Notes under the pieces: model-generated
Told to the model about the DNA's origin: nothing
What the model saw: the letters and a program-made list of their open reading frames with translations, nothing else
Database searches by the model: none
Origin: Synchiropus splendidus
Taxonomy: Eukaryota; Chordata; Actinopteri; Syngnathiformes; Callionymidae
Direction: 5' to 3'
DNA: 64,000 nucleotides
Assembly (NCBI RefSeq): GCF_027744825.2
Contig: NC_071347.1
Coordinates: forward strand, 20,160,001-20,224,000
Made by a program: the position numbers and the translations under genes
Part shown: positions 19,916-31,600 of the stretch, piece after piece
Position numbering within the stretch: position 1 is the stretch's first letter
How the letters are laid out: each line of letters opens with the position of its first letter

Positions 19916-22900
19916 CTAGGAGATGGGAACTCGGCAGCTGCTGTGAGATCCATTTTCTTCTGAGTGTCCGTTTGAGCATGTGACCGCTCGAGTTGTCTGT
20001 CCCGCTACTGGTCCAGAACACGCTGCATCATCTGAGGTCATGCCTGAGTCAAAGCCTAGGATGTTGGCGATGGACCTGGGCAAATCCTGATGTTTAAAGA
20101 ATCATCAGAAACTTGTGAGTCAACAGCGAGTCAATGGAAGCAGGAGAGGGGGGGAGTCAGCTCCGTACCTTACACGTCTTCATCTGAAGACAGATCCCCT
20201 CAGCCTTCTTCAAAATCTCCTCCATGTCCAGCTTCATCGCAAGATCATTGATGTGCTGCAACAGGGCAAATGAAAGAATCACCTTTTAACATTTTCAGCA
20301 AAAACGTTGAGTCGGCATAAAAACACTCCTTACTTTGAGAATTTCGTTGAAGCCATATTTCTCCTCCATGATCTTCTGCTTCTCAGAGTCCAGAATAGCA
20401 CAGCAGAGCAGGAGGTGAAAATTCTCACAGGGAAGACCGGTCCACATCACCTGAGGGAGAGGGGCCGGTGTCACTGGGAGGTCAAATGGGTCTGACCACA
20501 AGTGCGTGCGTGAGTGAGTCTCACCTCCCAGAGTCTCATCACATCCTGGAAACTGAGTTCCCTCTTGAAGCGGATCAGTAACCAGCGGAAGCAGAAGTAC
20601 AAATAATCCGAGTCTTGAGACTCTGCAGAGGCAGAAACATATCAGGTCTGGGAGTGAAATGAATAAACTTAAACAAAAACATACCCAGGTAGTTCCAGAA
20701 GGACAAATCTAGCAGCCTAAGAAGCGTGCTGAGATGGATCAGCTGAGTCTTCATTCCCTGCATCTGTTCCTCAAAGTTCTGGTGCTGAAAAACACATCCA
20801 CACACACAAACATGTGGTGTTCATCAAAGGGACCTTAAACAGCTTCAGGTCCATATTCTTCTAGTCATCTATATCTTTAAATACACAGCTATTATAAGAA
20901 GATCTGACAGCTGAGTCAGCAGAAAATGACAGAAACCCCCACCATTTGGTCCATGAAGGCGACAAAGCACCAGAAAGCATCCACTTCGTTCTCCATCACA
21001 TAGAGGATGGGAGAGAGCAGGTCGCTCATGCCCTGGACGTAACCTGCGGCCAGAACTAAGTTCACATGCTGACCCATGACGCAGCGTTAAAAGGCGCTTA
21101 GATCGGCGGAATGTGTCTCACCCAAGTCGAAGTCGAACATGCAGTACGTCATGAGGACGTCGTGCAGAAGACCCAGACCGGGGTTGTTGAGTCCCTCGTA
21201 GAAGTGGTTGGTTCTGTCTGTCCGGTTCACATCCTTCTCTGCAGAGCAGCAGAGAGACTCATGTGTAAAATGATGTCAGCTGTGAAGTGAATTTTTCTCA
21301 ACAACATGAGGCCGTCGCACCGATTAAACTCCTGTAGTCTCTGAGTCTGGAGTTCCTCCTCTCTTGTTCCTCGCTAACCGACTTCCACTGAAGCTTCATC
21401 CGGAAATACTCGTCACTGCAAACATTGTTTGACATCAGAAGCAGACAGACAAATCAGTGGTTTCTCCAGGAAATCACACACACATACGTTTTGCTTTTCT
21501 GCAGCTCCCGCCTCTCCTCCAGCGTGCTGTCCCAGGGAAAGTATCCCAGCAGAAACTTCCACGCCTCTCTCCTAACAGCGTGACAGAGTCCCTGCAGAGC
21601 CACATGACCTTTATGAAACGGCCATTTCAGACCAAAATGTCTGCAAGGTCAGCTGCAGGATTCCACTTGCCCCCTTGAAGATATGATGTTTGAGGTCACT
21701 GGTGTTCATGATGCGCCCCTCTGCATCTTGATATTTGGTCCACTCCTCAGCAGAGAGCGCCGCTTCCCGCGTCACCTGAGGCCGCACACCCAAGTCGATC
21801 TAACAGCAGTAACATTGTGTCAGTATCTGAAGTGTTACTTTCAGTCCCTCGAATCAAAAACAGTTCCATGAGTCACAACTCCTGAACCAACTTCCTGTTT
21901 TTGCTGACTCACTCTGGTGATGACTTCAAAGCCAGGTTCCTCCTGTTGGTTGATCTCAAGCCCTGGAATGATTTCTCCCATGATGTCCGCCACCTCCTCT
22001 GGGGGGCGCTGGTGCTGTTCCTCGCTTCCCCGTAAGGCATCATAGATGTAATTGGTGACTTTGGAGAAGCCACCGAACGCTGTGACGTATGGGTCCTTCT
22101 TCAGCTTCTATCAAATGCACAGACAACTTTAGTGTCACCACACGCTGAGCACTGCTGACTTGAGAATCCACATGTGGAAAATTGGGTTAGGATGAGTGGA
22201 GAGAGGGTCCAACCTGAACAAGGCCATAGTTGTTGTCATCCAGTAAGTTCTCAAAGGACTGTGACAGAACTTTGTTTGGAGTGCTGACCAGGAGACACTT
22301 TGAGTCTTCAGGAGACCTTCAACGACAGAATCATAAACATCAGAATCAGATTTATTGCCATAGTCAGTGGGGATCCCACCAACTAGGAAAGTGCTTTGGA
22401 AAACGTGGAGTCAAAAACATAATAATAGTAATAAAATAAAAGAATCAGAAACAAATAATAAATAAATAACCAACAAACAACAAGGACATCACAAATTCAT
22501 CTCATAACATGGCAGTGTTTCCATCTGGTAGATTTCGCAAGCATTGTTGTTTCACAAGGAGGCAAACTTTCCTTGAGGAGAATTGCAACATTTATGCAGT
22601 TTTTCATTTTCAATTTTCAAGGGTAAGTTTAGTTTGCAGATGTATTAGTACAGAATTTTTCACTTTATTTTCATTTATTTGTCATAATTTATATAGTTCC
22701 ATTTGTCTCTTGAAAAAGAAGACTATATGAACAAAAAAACATAAATGAAGACTTGTCACATGACTCTCACTTTGTGAGTTGTTTCTTAAGTTTCTGTCAT
22801 TGCAACATTAGCCTGTTTAAGTTTTAGTTTCATCTACACAGAAACAAGAGGCTCTGACAAGAGGACAGTGGTGCTGAACGGGGACCAAGAGCAAAATGTC

Positions 22901-24724
22901 AACAGTGGAGATGACAGAAGATAACAACAACGAAGGACGAGCTGAAGGACTCGTGTGCACTCACTCGCTAAGCACAGCGAATTTCCTGAGGGTGTCGAGG
23001 AACGACCGGCTGCCGCCCTGGTGAAAGTGTAGAGGCGGCAAACGAATAGACTCCTTCAGTGTGATGACCAAAACCGCCCACCCATCTTCGTTCACTGAGA
23101 TGCTCCGGAGGTCAGCGACATGAGAGGAGAACGCCCATCGGCTCCTTTCCTGACAGTGGGCCACAGCTACTGACAAGCAGAGCAAGAGGACACTCAGTAG
23201 CAGCTCCTAATAGATTGACTTGTGTACTCATGCTAGCTAGTTGTGACAATACATTTCCATCACGCTGCACATCCTTATATCAATACTACTCTGGATATTT
23301 AACCACAGATTAATAAAGTACTAGAATTAAATGCAGACTTCTAAAAGGAAGGTACCATCTCCATTGGTGGTGGGCTTTTTCCGAAAAGACACGGCATTGA
23401 TCAGATCCCACTCTGTTTCATAGCTCAGCTGAGTCTCCAGCAGCTGCGGGGGACTTTGTCCAGGACTCTGAGACCACTGCACCACTGAGCTGGTGTCCTG
23501 CATGACATGAATCTGGTTACATTCATTCTCCTGTTTTTCATTAAATATTCTTCAAATCACTGTTACCATTTGTTTCTTAGCTTAGAGACGAAGATTCTTA
23601 GCATTCAAAAGACATAACGAAAACTTTCAGGTTTTCAGTCTAAATAAGAAGTCGGACCTCAAAGTTCAGTAACTTAAATGCCAAACTTCATTGGCTCAAC
23701 TGTTAAATATTTCTTCAAGAATCAATGAGACGATGTATGATAAACAGAAGAACAAACCTTTCCAGCACACAGCATAGTTGATGGGTCACCTGTTTCTTCT
23801 GAAGGTCTGAACTCCACCATGACATCCCCATCCTGATCACAACACAGACACATGACTACAGCAGGTGACAAAATAACAAGGTAACAACAAGGACTGATGA
23901 AGAGAGAGAGCGTTACCTTATCAATAATCCTTAAGGCCCCGGAGACAAGCAAGTCCGGATCAAGACCGTCTTCCTCGCTGCCCGTATGAATAAAAACGCC
24001 CTCGTGTTCAAAGTAAACCTGTCATGAAGAATTAACCAATACCATATAAGAGCCACATGTGAGAGTTGTAGAGTAGCTTGATGTGGAATTCCACATTGAG
24101 GTTGTCATCGGGAGAGAGAGAGATCGATCAGAAATTAAAATGTCAGGAGGACGAAGTTATGATACATGGACGTGGTCAATGAGGTGAGGTGGGTTTCAGA
24201 TGGAACAACCCAGGATGTGAAATGACACAAGACGAATTATTAATACACACGTTTGAACATGGACTATATATAGAACAAAGGCAATCATTTCTGTTTTTTA
24301 GTCTCCAGCGTGCGCACGAGGATGAGCGGTCAAATGTGACCCTTAAACTAGACGCTTGTAGACCTCCGCCTCAGACTAGAAATCAACTGGTAACTGGGAG
24401 GACCCTGAGACTGTGACGCGAACAGAAAGTACCCCACTACCCGCAAGTTGATCCGACGTGGTCCTCTGACAGTTTAAGGTGGGCGACAACGAAGAGTTAG
24501 GCAAGTTAGAGACATGCTCATGTGGTGTTGTAGTTAGAAGTAGCACAGAGCTAAAATGCTAACTAGCAGCTAACGGAGCTCTGTGACACATCGTTGCGGC
24601 AGTATCCATCACATGAGTGACTGTTCAGGCAGAACGAATGGTACCGTCACCGGCAAAGCCATTCGGAAGTACATATACGGTGTGAGTGCTTGTATTTTAC
24701 CTGGAGAGTGAAATCAGCCGCCAT
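19916..24724 (-). CDS. tbc1d15: TBC1 domain family member 15 (Rab GTPase-activating protein)
   Basis: TBC1D15 stimulates GTP hydrolysis by Rab7 and works with Fis1 in mitophagy and mitochondrial morphology. Seventeen exons on the minus strand (24724-24701, 24018-23917, 23832-23758, 23497-23356, 23169-22965, 22316-22214, 22107-21913, 21799-21671, 21591-21488, 21415-21321, 21238-21122, 21043-20943, 20784-20685, 20622-20525, 20450-20334, 20255-20169, 20086-19916) give 654 aa. The N-terminal Rab-binding region (VYFEHEGVFIHTG) is followed by the TBC domain: REAWKFLLGYFPWD, the Arg-finger-bearing KDVNRTDRTNHFYEG, YVQGMSDLLSPILYV with the catalytic Gln, and FCFRWLLIRFKREL. FEEQMQGMKTQLIHLS and the N-terminus fit TBC1D15 better than TBC1D17. 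Intron 8 uses a GC donor (AAGGGG|GCAAGT). It is head to head with zfc3h1. Confidence 0.95.
22333..22480. repeat. Fish interspersed-repeat fragment in tbc1d15 intron
   Basis: The phrase AGAATCAGATTTATTGCCA followed by a GGGATCCCACCAACTAGG-like section and an A/T-rich tail matches the style of a common fish LINE/SINE 3' end. The boundaries are approximate and it is non-coding. It is called from recalled consensus only. Confidence 0.45.
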
Positions 24725-25694
24725 GTCGTCAGCTGTCTTCTCATGACGTTACAGTCACATGACCCGCAACGACCAAAACAACGAGGACAAGTCAGCTAGT
24801 TATTGTGCGCATGCTCAATAGTAAAGAAAGTTCGGGCTTAATTACTTTGGCACATTTTATTGTCTTTGTTCTTCTGGTTTGAATGACTCTCATTTGGAGG
24901 TCTGTCGGTAACTCTATGTGAAACAAGGAACATAGCAATCCTAAACACATTACTTGTGATTATATTACAAAATATATATTACATACATATTACAAAACTA
25001 TGGCTATCTTTGGTCGAGATCCAATTGAATAGACTTTCGGAGCTGGATTCATATCCTGGAAACCACATTTTAACCTGCTGACGAAGTAAAGCATCGCCAA
25101 TGAGTGATGTCTCTTAGTTTTCAGAATCAGAAAAAAATATTAATCCCGAGGGAAATTTGTTCGTAACTTAACATGCTCTGTAAACAACAATATAAAATGC
25201 AAAATATAAAATACTCTTTTTTTTTTAAAGACAGTGTAGGAAAAGGGAAACTTCTATACACATAGTGCACATAAAGTCGGACATTGAAGCGGGCTATGTA
25301 CAATGTGCAAACAATAAAAACAGATTTAAAACAGATTGAGATGGAAAAAACGTGCCAAAAAATCTTTCACGGTAAACGCAGATTTACACCAGGTCGGGGA
25401 CTAAAGCTCGACTCCCTTCTGATAGTTTGGACTTATGAGTAATGGCATCAGGATTTTCATACATTGAAGTCACGGAACATTAGTAAAACTATGCAGACGA
25501 CTGTTTGTTGACAGACGATAGGATTGTCATCTCGCGATATCTCCCGAGTGAAGCCGAGGAGAAGCTAGGGGAAGAAGCTAACATGGCGAATCCGGTGGAA
25601 GGTGAAGTGACAGGGTGAGCTCTGGTCTCTGAATGAGTTCAACCAGCTCGACCTGTTCACTACAGTTGGCGTCAGTGGATGTTAATGTTTTTAA
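24725..25694. promoter_or_regulatory. Shared head-to-head promoter region of tbc1d15 and zfc3h1
   Basis: The two start codons point outward across 970 bp. Near tbc1d15 there is a CRE-like TGACGTTA at 24744-24751, a GTCACATGAC E-box palindrome-like site at 24754-24763 and an NRF1-like TGCGCATGC at 24806-24814. Near zfc3h1 a TCTCGCGA core (25530-25537) resembles the BANP/Kaiso housekeeping motif. A short upstream frame, ATG at 25583 with stop at 25616, precedes the zfc3h1 ATG. The middle contains a repeat fragment (25120-25330). The motif calls are by eye. Confidence 0.55.
25120..25330. repeat. Fish interspersed-repeat fragment between tbc1d15 and zfc3h1
   Basis: AGAATCAGAAAAAAATATTA leads into ATCCCGAGGGAAATTTG, a phrase seen at the ends of a very common fish LINE-derived repeat, then an A-rich stretch and short tandem ATAAAA-like text. 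No coding potential; it separates the two promoters of the head-to-head gene pair. Confidence 0.5.
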
Positions 25695-28600
25695 ATGTCA
25701 TCCGCGATGAACGCGAGCCCATTTGGACTCTCCCCCAAAGAGGACGGAGAGCTAGAAGATGGAGAGATCTGCGACGATGAAGCCGAAGAGAGTATTCCGG
25801 TTCGACTGGGGGAGGGTAGCCGGCGAGGCCGCGGTGGCCCTCCGAATAATGGACTACTTCGTCAACACCAGCATCGCCACTTTCATCGCCGAAAGACATT
25901 CAATATGGGCCCTCGTGTCCACAACTTTCCTCAGAACCACATGCAGCAGTGCGGGCCAACCGGACCCGAGCTGCCTCCCCCTCCCGGTCCACCGCCGTTG
26001 CTGCCACCGCCTCAGCTGCTCGCTCAACCTCCGCCGCCTCTAATGCCTCACCCCCCTGGTCTTGGTCTTCTCGGGGAACTCTGTCCAAGAAACAATTTTT
26101 GGGAACGTAATCACGGGACCCTGGGGAGGTTCAGACACCGTGGCATGACTAACGGAGGCCGTGGGCTTTGGAACCGAGGTGGCCGCGGTGGTGTCAGGAC
26201 ACCACCAGGCAGACATGGGCCAGGAGACGGGCATGGCAGTATTGAGTCTCCCTCAAGGAAGCGTATCCTTTTATAGTGATGGTATTCAAGTCTTTGACAT
26301 GACAGTGTATTGCTGCGCTAAAACAATGCTTTAGAAGAATTCCTAGAGGTGACTTGAACGAGGTTATCGAACATATAGATACAACATAGCCATTGTTTTA
26401 GCTGTTTATTATTCCGTTTTTTGAAATGTTGCTGACATATATTCTATATTTCTATATATGGTAATAACTGTGATGTAATTTTTGCTATTTTTGTATCTAC
26501 ATCGAGGTCAGGGATGATTAAAAAAAGCTGCATTTCATTTGTAAATGATCAGTTTAGTTGATCTGCAGTATGTATGATTGAAAGCAATCCTTGTCAGAAG
26601 TAGGGGTACGTGTTTCAGAATATATTCTAAATTAAATTCTTAAAGGCTTTACTTTAACTAGAGTATCCATCTTTTTTGCTATAATTTTATAATAAGTTCA
26701 ATTAGAAAATTTAATTTGTATGTACAATATGTTAAGGTTCTCCTTTGGCATTTACCCTATCCGACATTTCCACGGAAAGTCAGCCTCTTCCTCTTTCTCT
26801 GATCTTAATCATCCTTCATCGTCACATCATCTTTATATCTTTATTGACCACATGCAAGAAGCTCATTGGCTGTCTTCATCTTCTAGTCACTCCGCTTGAT
26901 TACTTCAGTAACTGTTATCTGGCACTTTTAACCCCTGTCTTCTTTCTCATTTCCTGTCTAACGTCCTGTCACCTTGTCATTCTCTTAACTATACATCATG
27001 GTTCTCGCTCTCACTGCAGTCCCTTATAGCTTGACTATATTGACTATATATGGCTTTAGACACCAGATGCTTGAAGCTCTGTCGTCGTTATCAAGTGATT
27101 TTTGTTAATAGATCTGAATGCAGGCCCAATGTGGGTTATTGCTACGAATTTACATTTATTTTTCCTGACCATGTGATCTCAGAGAAGGTTGTTGTACGAA
27201 GTGTTAGCAGAAAAATGGTTTCTAAATCGGAAGCTGCCGATGAGTCTTTTGAAGACTTGTTGTCAAAGTACAAGCAGATCCAACTGGAGTTGGAGTGCAT
27301 CAGAAAAGAGGAGACGATGGCTCTTGAACCCCACAGCCTCTCGGCAAGTGAAGAGGTCACAGTCGAAAATGGTTCGGCCACAGAACACGTCCCATCTCCT
27401 GAGGCAACGGACACACCTTTGCTGGACAAGGAAGAGGACAATCTGGTTGTGACGAGGGTTTTTCAGGCGTTCAACATCAAACCTCTGCGACAAAAACTTC
27501 CTTGCACTGTCAATCTAGATCAAAGCACGGAGGATGATGATATTGGTGAGAATTGATTGCCTGTCAGGGTCATGTTTTTTTGTTTTTTCTTTAAGCATTC
27601 ATTCAGTGTGTGGGCTGAGTTTCTACCTTTTTGAACAGTTATCATTGAAGATGGTGAGCCTGAGAGAGGGATGGATCCTAAAGACCCTCACATGCCTGAT
27701 TGTGTATGCTGCATTGGTGCAGAACCAGAGGATAAGGAGAAGATGAAAACATGCTCCTCCGGAAGTGGATCTTCAGCATCAAGTGAGGACTCTGTCCCCA
27801 CCTCAGAAAAGGTATCTAAAAGATGGTCCTGGGTCTTTCTTTGGTTGACACAAAGCCACAAATTTTTCGGAGCACTCAGTCCCAACAATTCTTTCACCAT
27901 CTCACACATACACAATTTAACTGACAGAACACAGTCTGTGTTCGTTTACTCGCGAGAATGACTACAAAAAACCCACAAATTAAAATAAAAAATAATTTAT
28001 TCCCTGAGTCTAATTACCCTAACAGAGCTCTGGGTCCACAACCACACCTGACTTAGCCTTAGCTCAAGTAGTGTACCCTGACCCTTTTAATACACATTTC
28101 AGTTCATCTTGGGGGTGTAGTCTCCGCTAATCGGTCCTGGACTCTTGGGGTCCCGGTTGCCATGGTGCCAAATTCCTGATCCCATTTCCTGGCCTTTTTT
28201 GGGTGGAAAGCTTCTGCTGGTTGACTGGCTCGTCCCATTTCTGGCTGGCTCTGCCTGGCTCCATAACTCATCTTCCTCACCCATCGCTGTCCCAGAGGTT
28301 CCTTATCTTCCACATTCCTTCACTTGATGTTTGACTTAGATGTTTGTCCTCACAAACTCAGGGTCAATTCAGGCTGTTTGGTTCAGCTTTGGTTTGGATG
28401 TCACCTTGGTTCCTCCTTGGTCCTCGTACCAGGTGGTTCCTGCCTTTCATAACTCACTCTGTCCATGCGTCTTTCCCACACTATCCTTATCATACACTCG
28501 CCTCTCATTCTGGATCAAATTGAAGTTACCTTACCCATTATACTGCATCTGTTAGATTCAATCTTTCATTAGACAAAAGCATTGTAAAACAATTTATTCA

Positions 28601-31600
28601 ATCTCAGATAACTTGGTGAATATGATCATAAGTAAAATATTCCCACAGTAGTAACACACAAGATTCTACACACCCTTAACAACCAGTAACCCCACCTGGT
28701 TGGTCACCACTTTGACAAAAGCCCTGACACCTGTTTTTGAGTTTTATTACTTCTTAAATATCGAGCTACTTAGCTGTTGGTTCTCCACATTTTTTATAGC
28801 GCTTGTAAATGTGGGATATTTGAAAAAGGTCATTACATTGAGCTGCAGAAACATTTCAAACCTTGCAGGTGTTTTAAAATCAATTGCACAAAAGCTTCAA
28901 GTGTTTATCCATGTACAGTTACCGAAGGTGGAAGAGGAAGACCTGTCAGAGCTGCAGCTGCGACTCCTGGCCTTACAATCGGCGAGTAAGAAGTGGCAGC
29001 AGAAGGAGCAGCAAGTGATGAAGAAGAGCAGGGATAAAATCACCAAAGATATTCAAGACAAGAGCGCTGAGTCCAGTCCGACAGCTAGCAGACAGAGAGT
29101 GACCACCAGGTCTGCCACGCTGGCTGCCGTAGGCCACAGCAAAACCAGTGCCAAGTCTCTTGAACGGGAGCGGGACAAAAGCAAGATTAGTGGTAAGCCT
29201 ACAGACAGAGAGAGAGCTAAAATTGGGAAAGTCACACCAGAGAGAGCCAGAGCTTCCAACAAGTCCAAGAAGACAACTAGTCCAGGTGAGATGGTGTTGA
29301 TTCTTGTCTCTTCAGCACTTTACTCCTGTTTCTTATCATGCAGGCTCCACGACAAAGCAGACGTTCAAGAAGCAGCAGGTCAGGAACTGGAAACTTCAGC
29401 AGCAGAAGGAGGAGAAGCGGCTGTATGAGGAGGACGAACGGCGAAAGCGTGAGGAAGAGATCCGCAGAATCAGAGACCTGAGCAACCAGGATGAACAGTA
29501 CAACCGCTTCATGAAGTTGGTTGGTGGGAAAATGCAAACCCGCAGCAAGGTAGGAGGCAGCAGTGAATATCAAGCCTTGCGAATCTGGGGAGTGTGTGAT
29601 GTTGAGAAGTTGCTCGTGCTTCAGTCCAGAGATGGAGAACACAGGAAGTCATCTGGAAAAACTATTCTGGACTCCTCAGGCAACTTATACCAGTACGATA
29701 ACTACGATGAAGTGGCCATGGACACTGACAGCGAGACAAGTTCGCCAGGTGTGTTTGTGAACTGAACATCTATGATCATACTGATGAAAATCAAATCGAG
29801 CAACCATCTTTATTGGCTGCTGTTTTCTCAACAGTTCCTTCACCTACTCTGTTTGTCTCAGATGACCCTGGATGTTACCCGCCTGTCCCTCTTTTCATGA
29901 CGGTATGCATTTCTCTTAATGTTGGCAAAGCAAGACTGTTAGAGCTGGACTTCAGCAAAGAGACTCCAGACATGGTGGAAATTCACCATGAGAAATATTG
30001 CCTCTCATCGTGCTGTGGAGATGGTAACTCATTTATTTCTCCGTGAAGGACTACCATCTCCACGCTCCTTTGGCTCAATCCCCTCCTCCCCCACCACTCC
30101 CGCCGCCTCCAGATGAGCTGGAACGACCTCCCAAACCTCCATTTGCTGATGAGGAGGAAGAAGAGGAGATGCTACTGAGGGAAACATGTCTGATGTCGAT
30201 GGCTACCAAGCGTGTGACCACAACTGAGGTGTGTAGGGAATAGATGAGTTTTTCCTCACATTGAATGGTGCTTCATGTTGTCTTGTTTTTTTTCCAGGAG
30301 AAGACCTCCAGTGGTCCTCCTTCCCCAACTAGTGCGCCCCCTACAGGGACACAGCAGCCCACCAGAGGAAACCTTAGCACTGTCAACCTAAACATGGTGC
30401 AACAAACTCGTAGCAGCAAGTTCTCGCGGGGCCATCACCACAGCCGAGCATCCTTGGTGGTAAGAAGATGGTTGTTTGTCGTACTTGTCGGTCTCTTCAT
30501 AGCTGAGGTCTTAACTGTTCTTTCCACTAATGCAGCTGCCTCGACACAAATCTGTGGTGATCTCACTGAAAGACTCTGACGACAGTGACTCAGATGTGGA
30601 AACCAACAGCTCTACTCAGAGTATGTTTGGGGGTCTGGAGTTCATGATCAAGGAAGCCAGGAGGACGGTGGAGGTGAGTCTCAGGTCCAGCTCGCTGACT
30701 TTGTTTTCTCACCATAAAAGTATTAATACATTTTTGATGTTTGCAGGCAGCCAAACCCAAAGTTGCCGCTGGTCCTGAAAAAGAAAACAACCCTGTCAGA
30801 ACCCCAGAAGCGCTACCTGAAGCAAAGAAAGTGGAGTACCGCCTCTTGAAGGAGGAAATCGCCAGGTAGAACGTCCACTCTGCCAATCAGTAAGCTCTTA
30901 ACCTTAACATCCCTTCTGAGAATGGGTTTCTCTTCTAGCAGGGAGAAGCAGAAGCGGTTGAACCATGTCCCACATGGAGCAGCCTCCTTACCGGCTGCCA
31001 CCACCGTCTCGACTCAGGACTCCGAGCAGAAGTCGGCTGCAGAATTGAAGCTGATTGAAGTTGAGCAGAAACTCATGAAACAAAGGTAACTCCACTGAAG
31101 CGACTCATCAACTTGCTAATAATTTTGAATTGTCAACATAGATGAGGTACTAGTAAACACAACTTGCGGTCTGTTCAACTTGTTTGATCTCTGAAGGTCT
31201 CAGTTCTTCACACAAGATTTTTGTCACACTTGTGACTGAGCATGCATATTTTTTTCAGGTCTCTTTTGCAGAAAGACGAGATCATCTTGAAGCAGCTGCA
31301 GTTTCAAGAGCAGAAGAAGAGTGAGTCTCTTCGTGCAGCAGAGGCTAAAGTGTCCAGACTGAAGGAACAGCTGCTGGCCAGCGAGAAGATTGTCAGCGCC
31401 AATAAGACGCTGCTGAAAAAGTTGCAAGAGCAGGTGACTCTTCTGTCCCTCTGTAAACATTATACTCTATTGTCACTGGCTGACTGACAGTTGAACCGCA
31501 GGTTCACCGTGTAGAGCATCGGGTTTCCCTCAAGAAGTCTGTGGAAGCAAAACTGGAACAGGACCTACTGAAAACGCAGGAGGCAGCAGGTCATGGGGCA

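Noticed and set aside
26745..27029. 94-codon hydrophobic plus-strand frame inside the zfc3h1 U12 intron
   Set aside because: Lies wholly between donor and branch site, and T-rich sequence explains the hydrophobic product.
28700..28918. Extended start of the frame leading into zfc3h1 exon 28919-29285
   Set aside because: Intronic read-through upstream of a good acceptor at 28917-28918; the phase requires the shorter exon.
29938..30022. Extra zfc3h1 exon between 29902 and 30049
   Set aside because: Open in phase 0 with plausible borders, but the product does not resemble the family and the flanking exons already join in frame.
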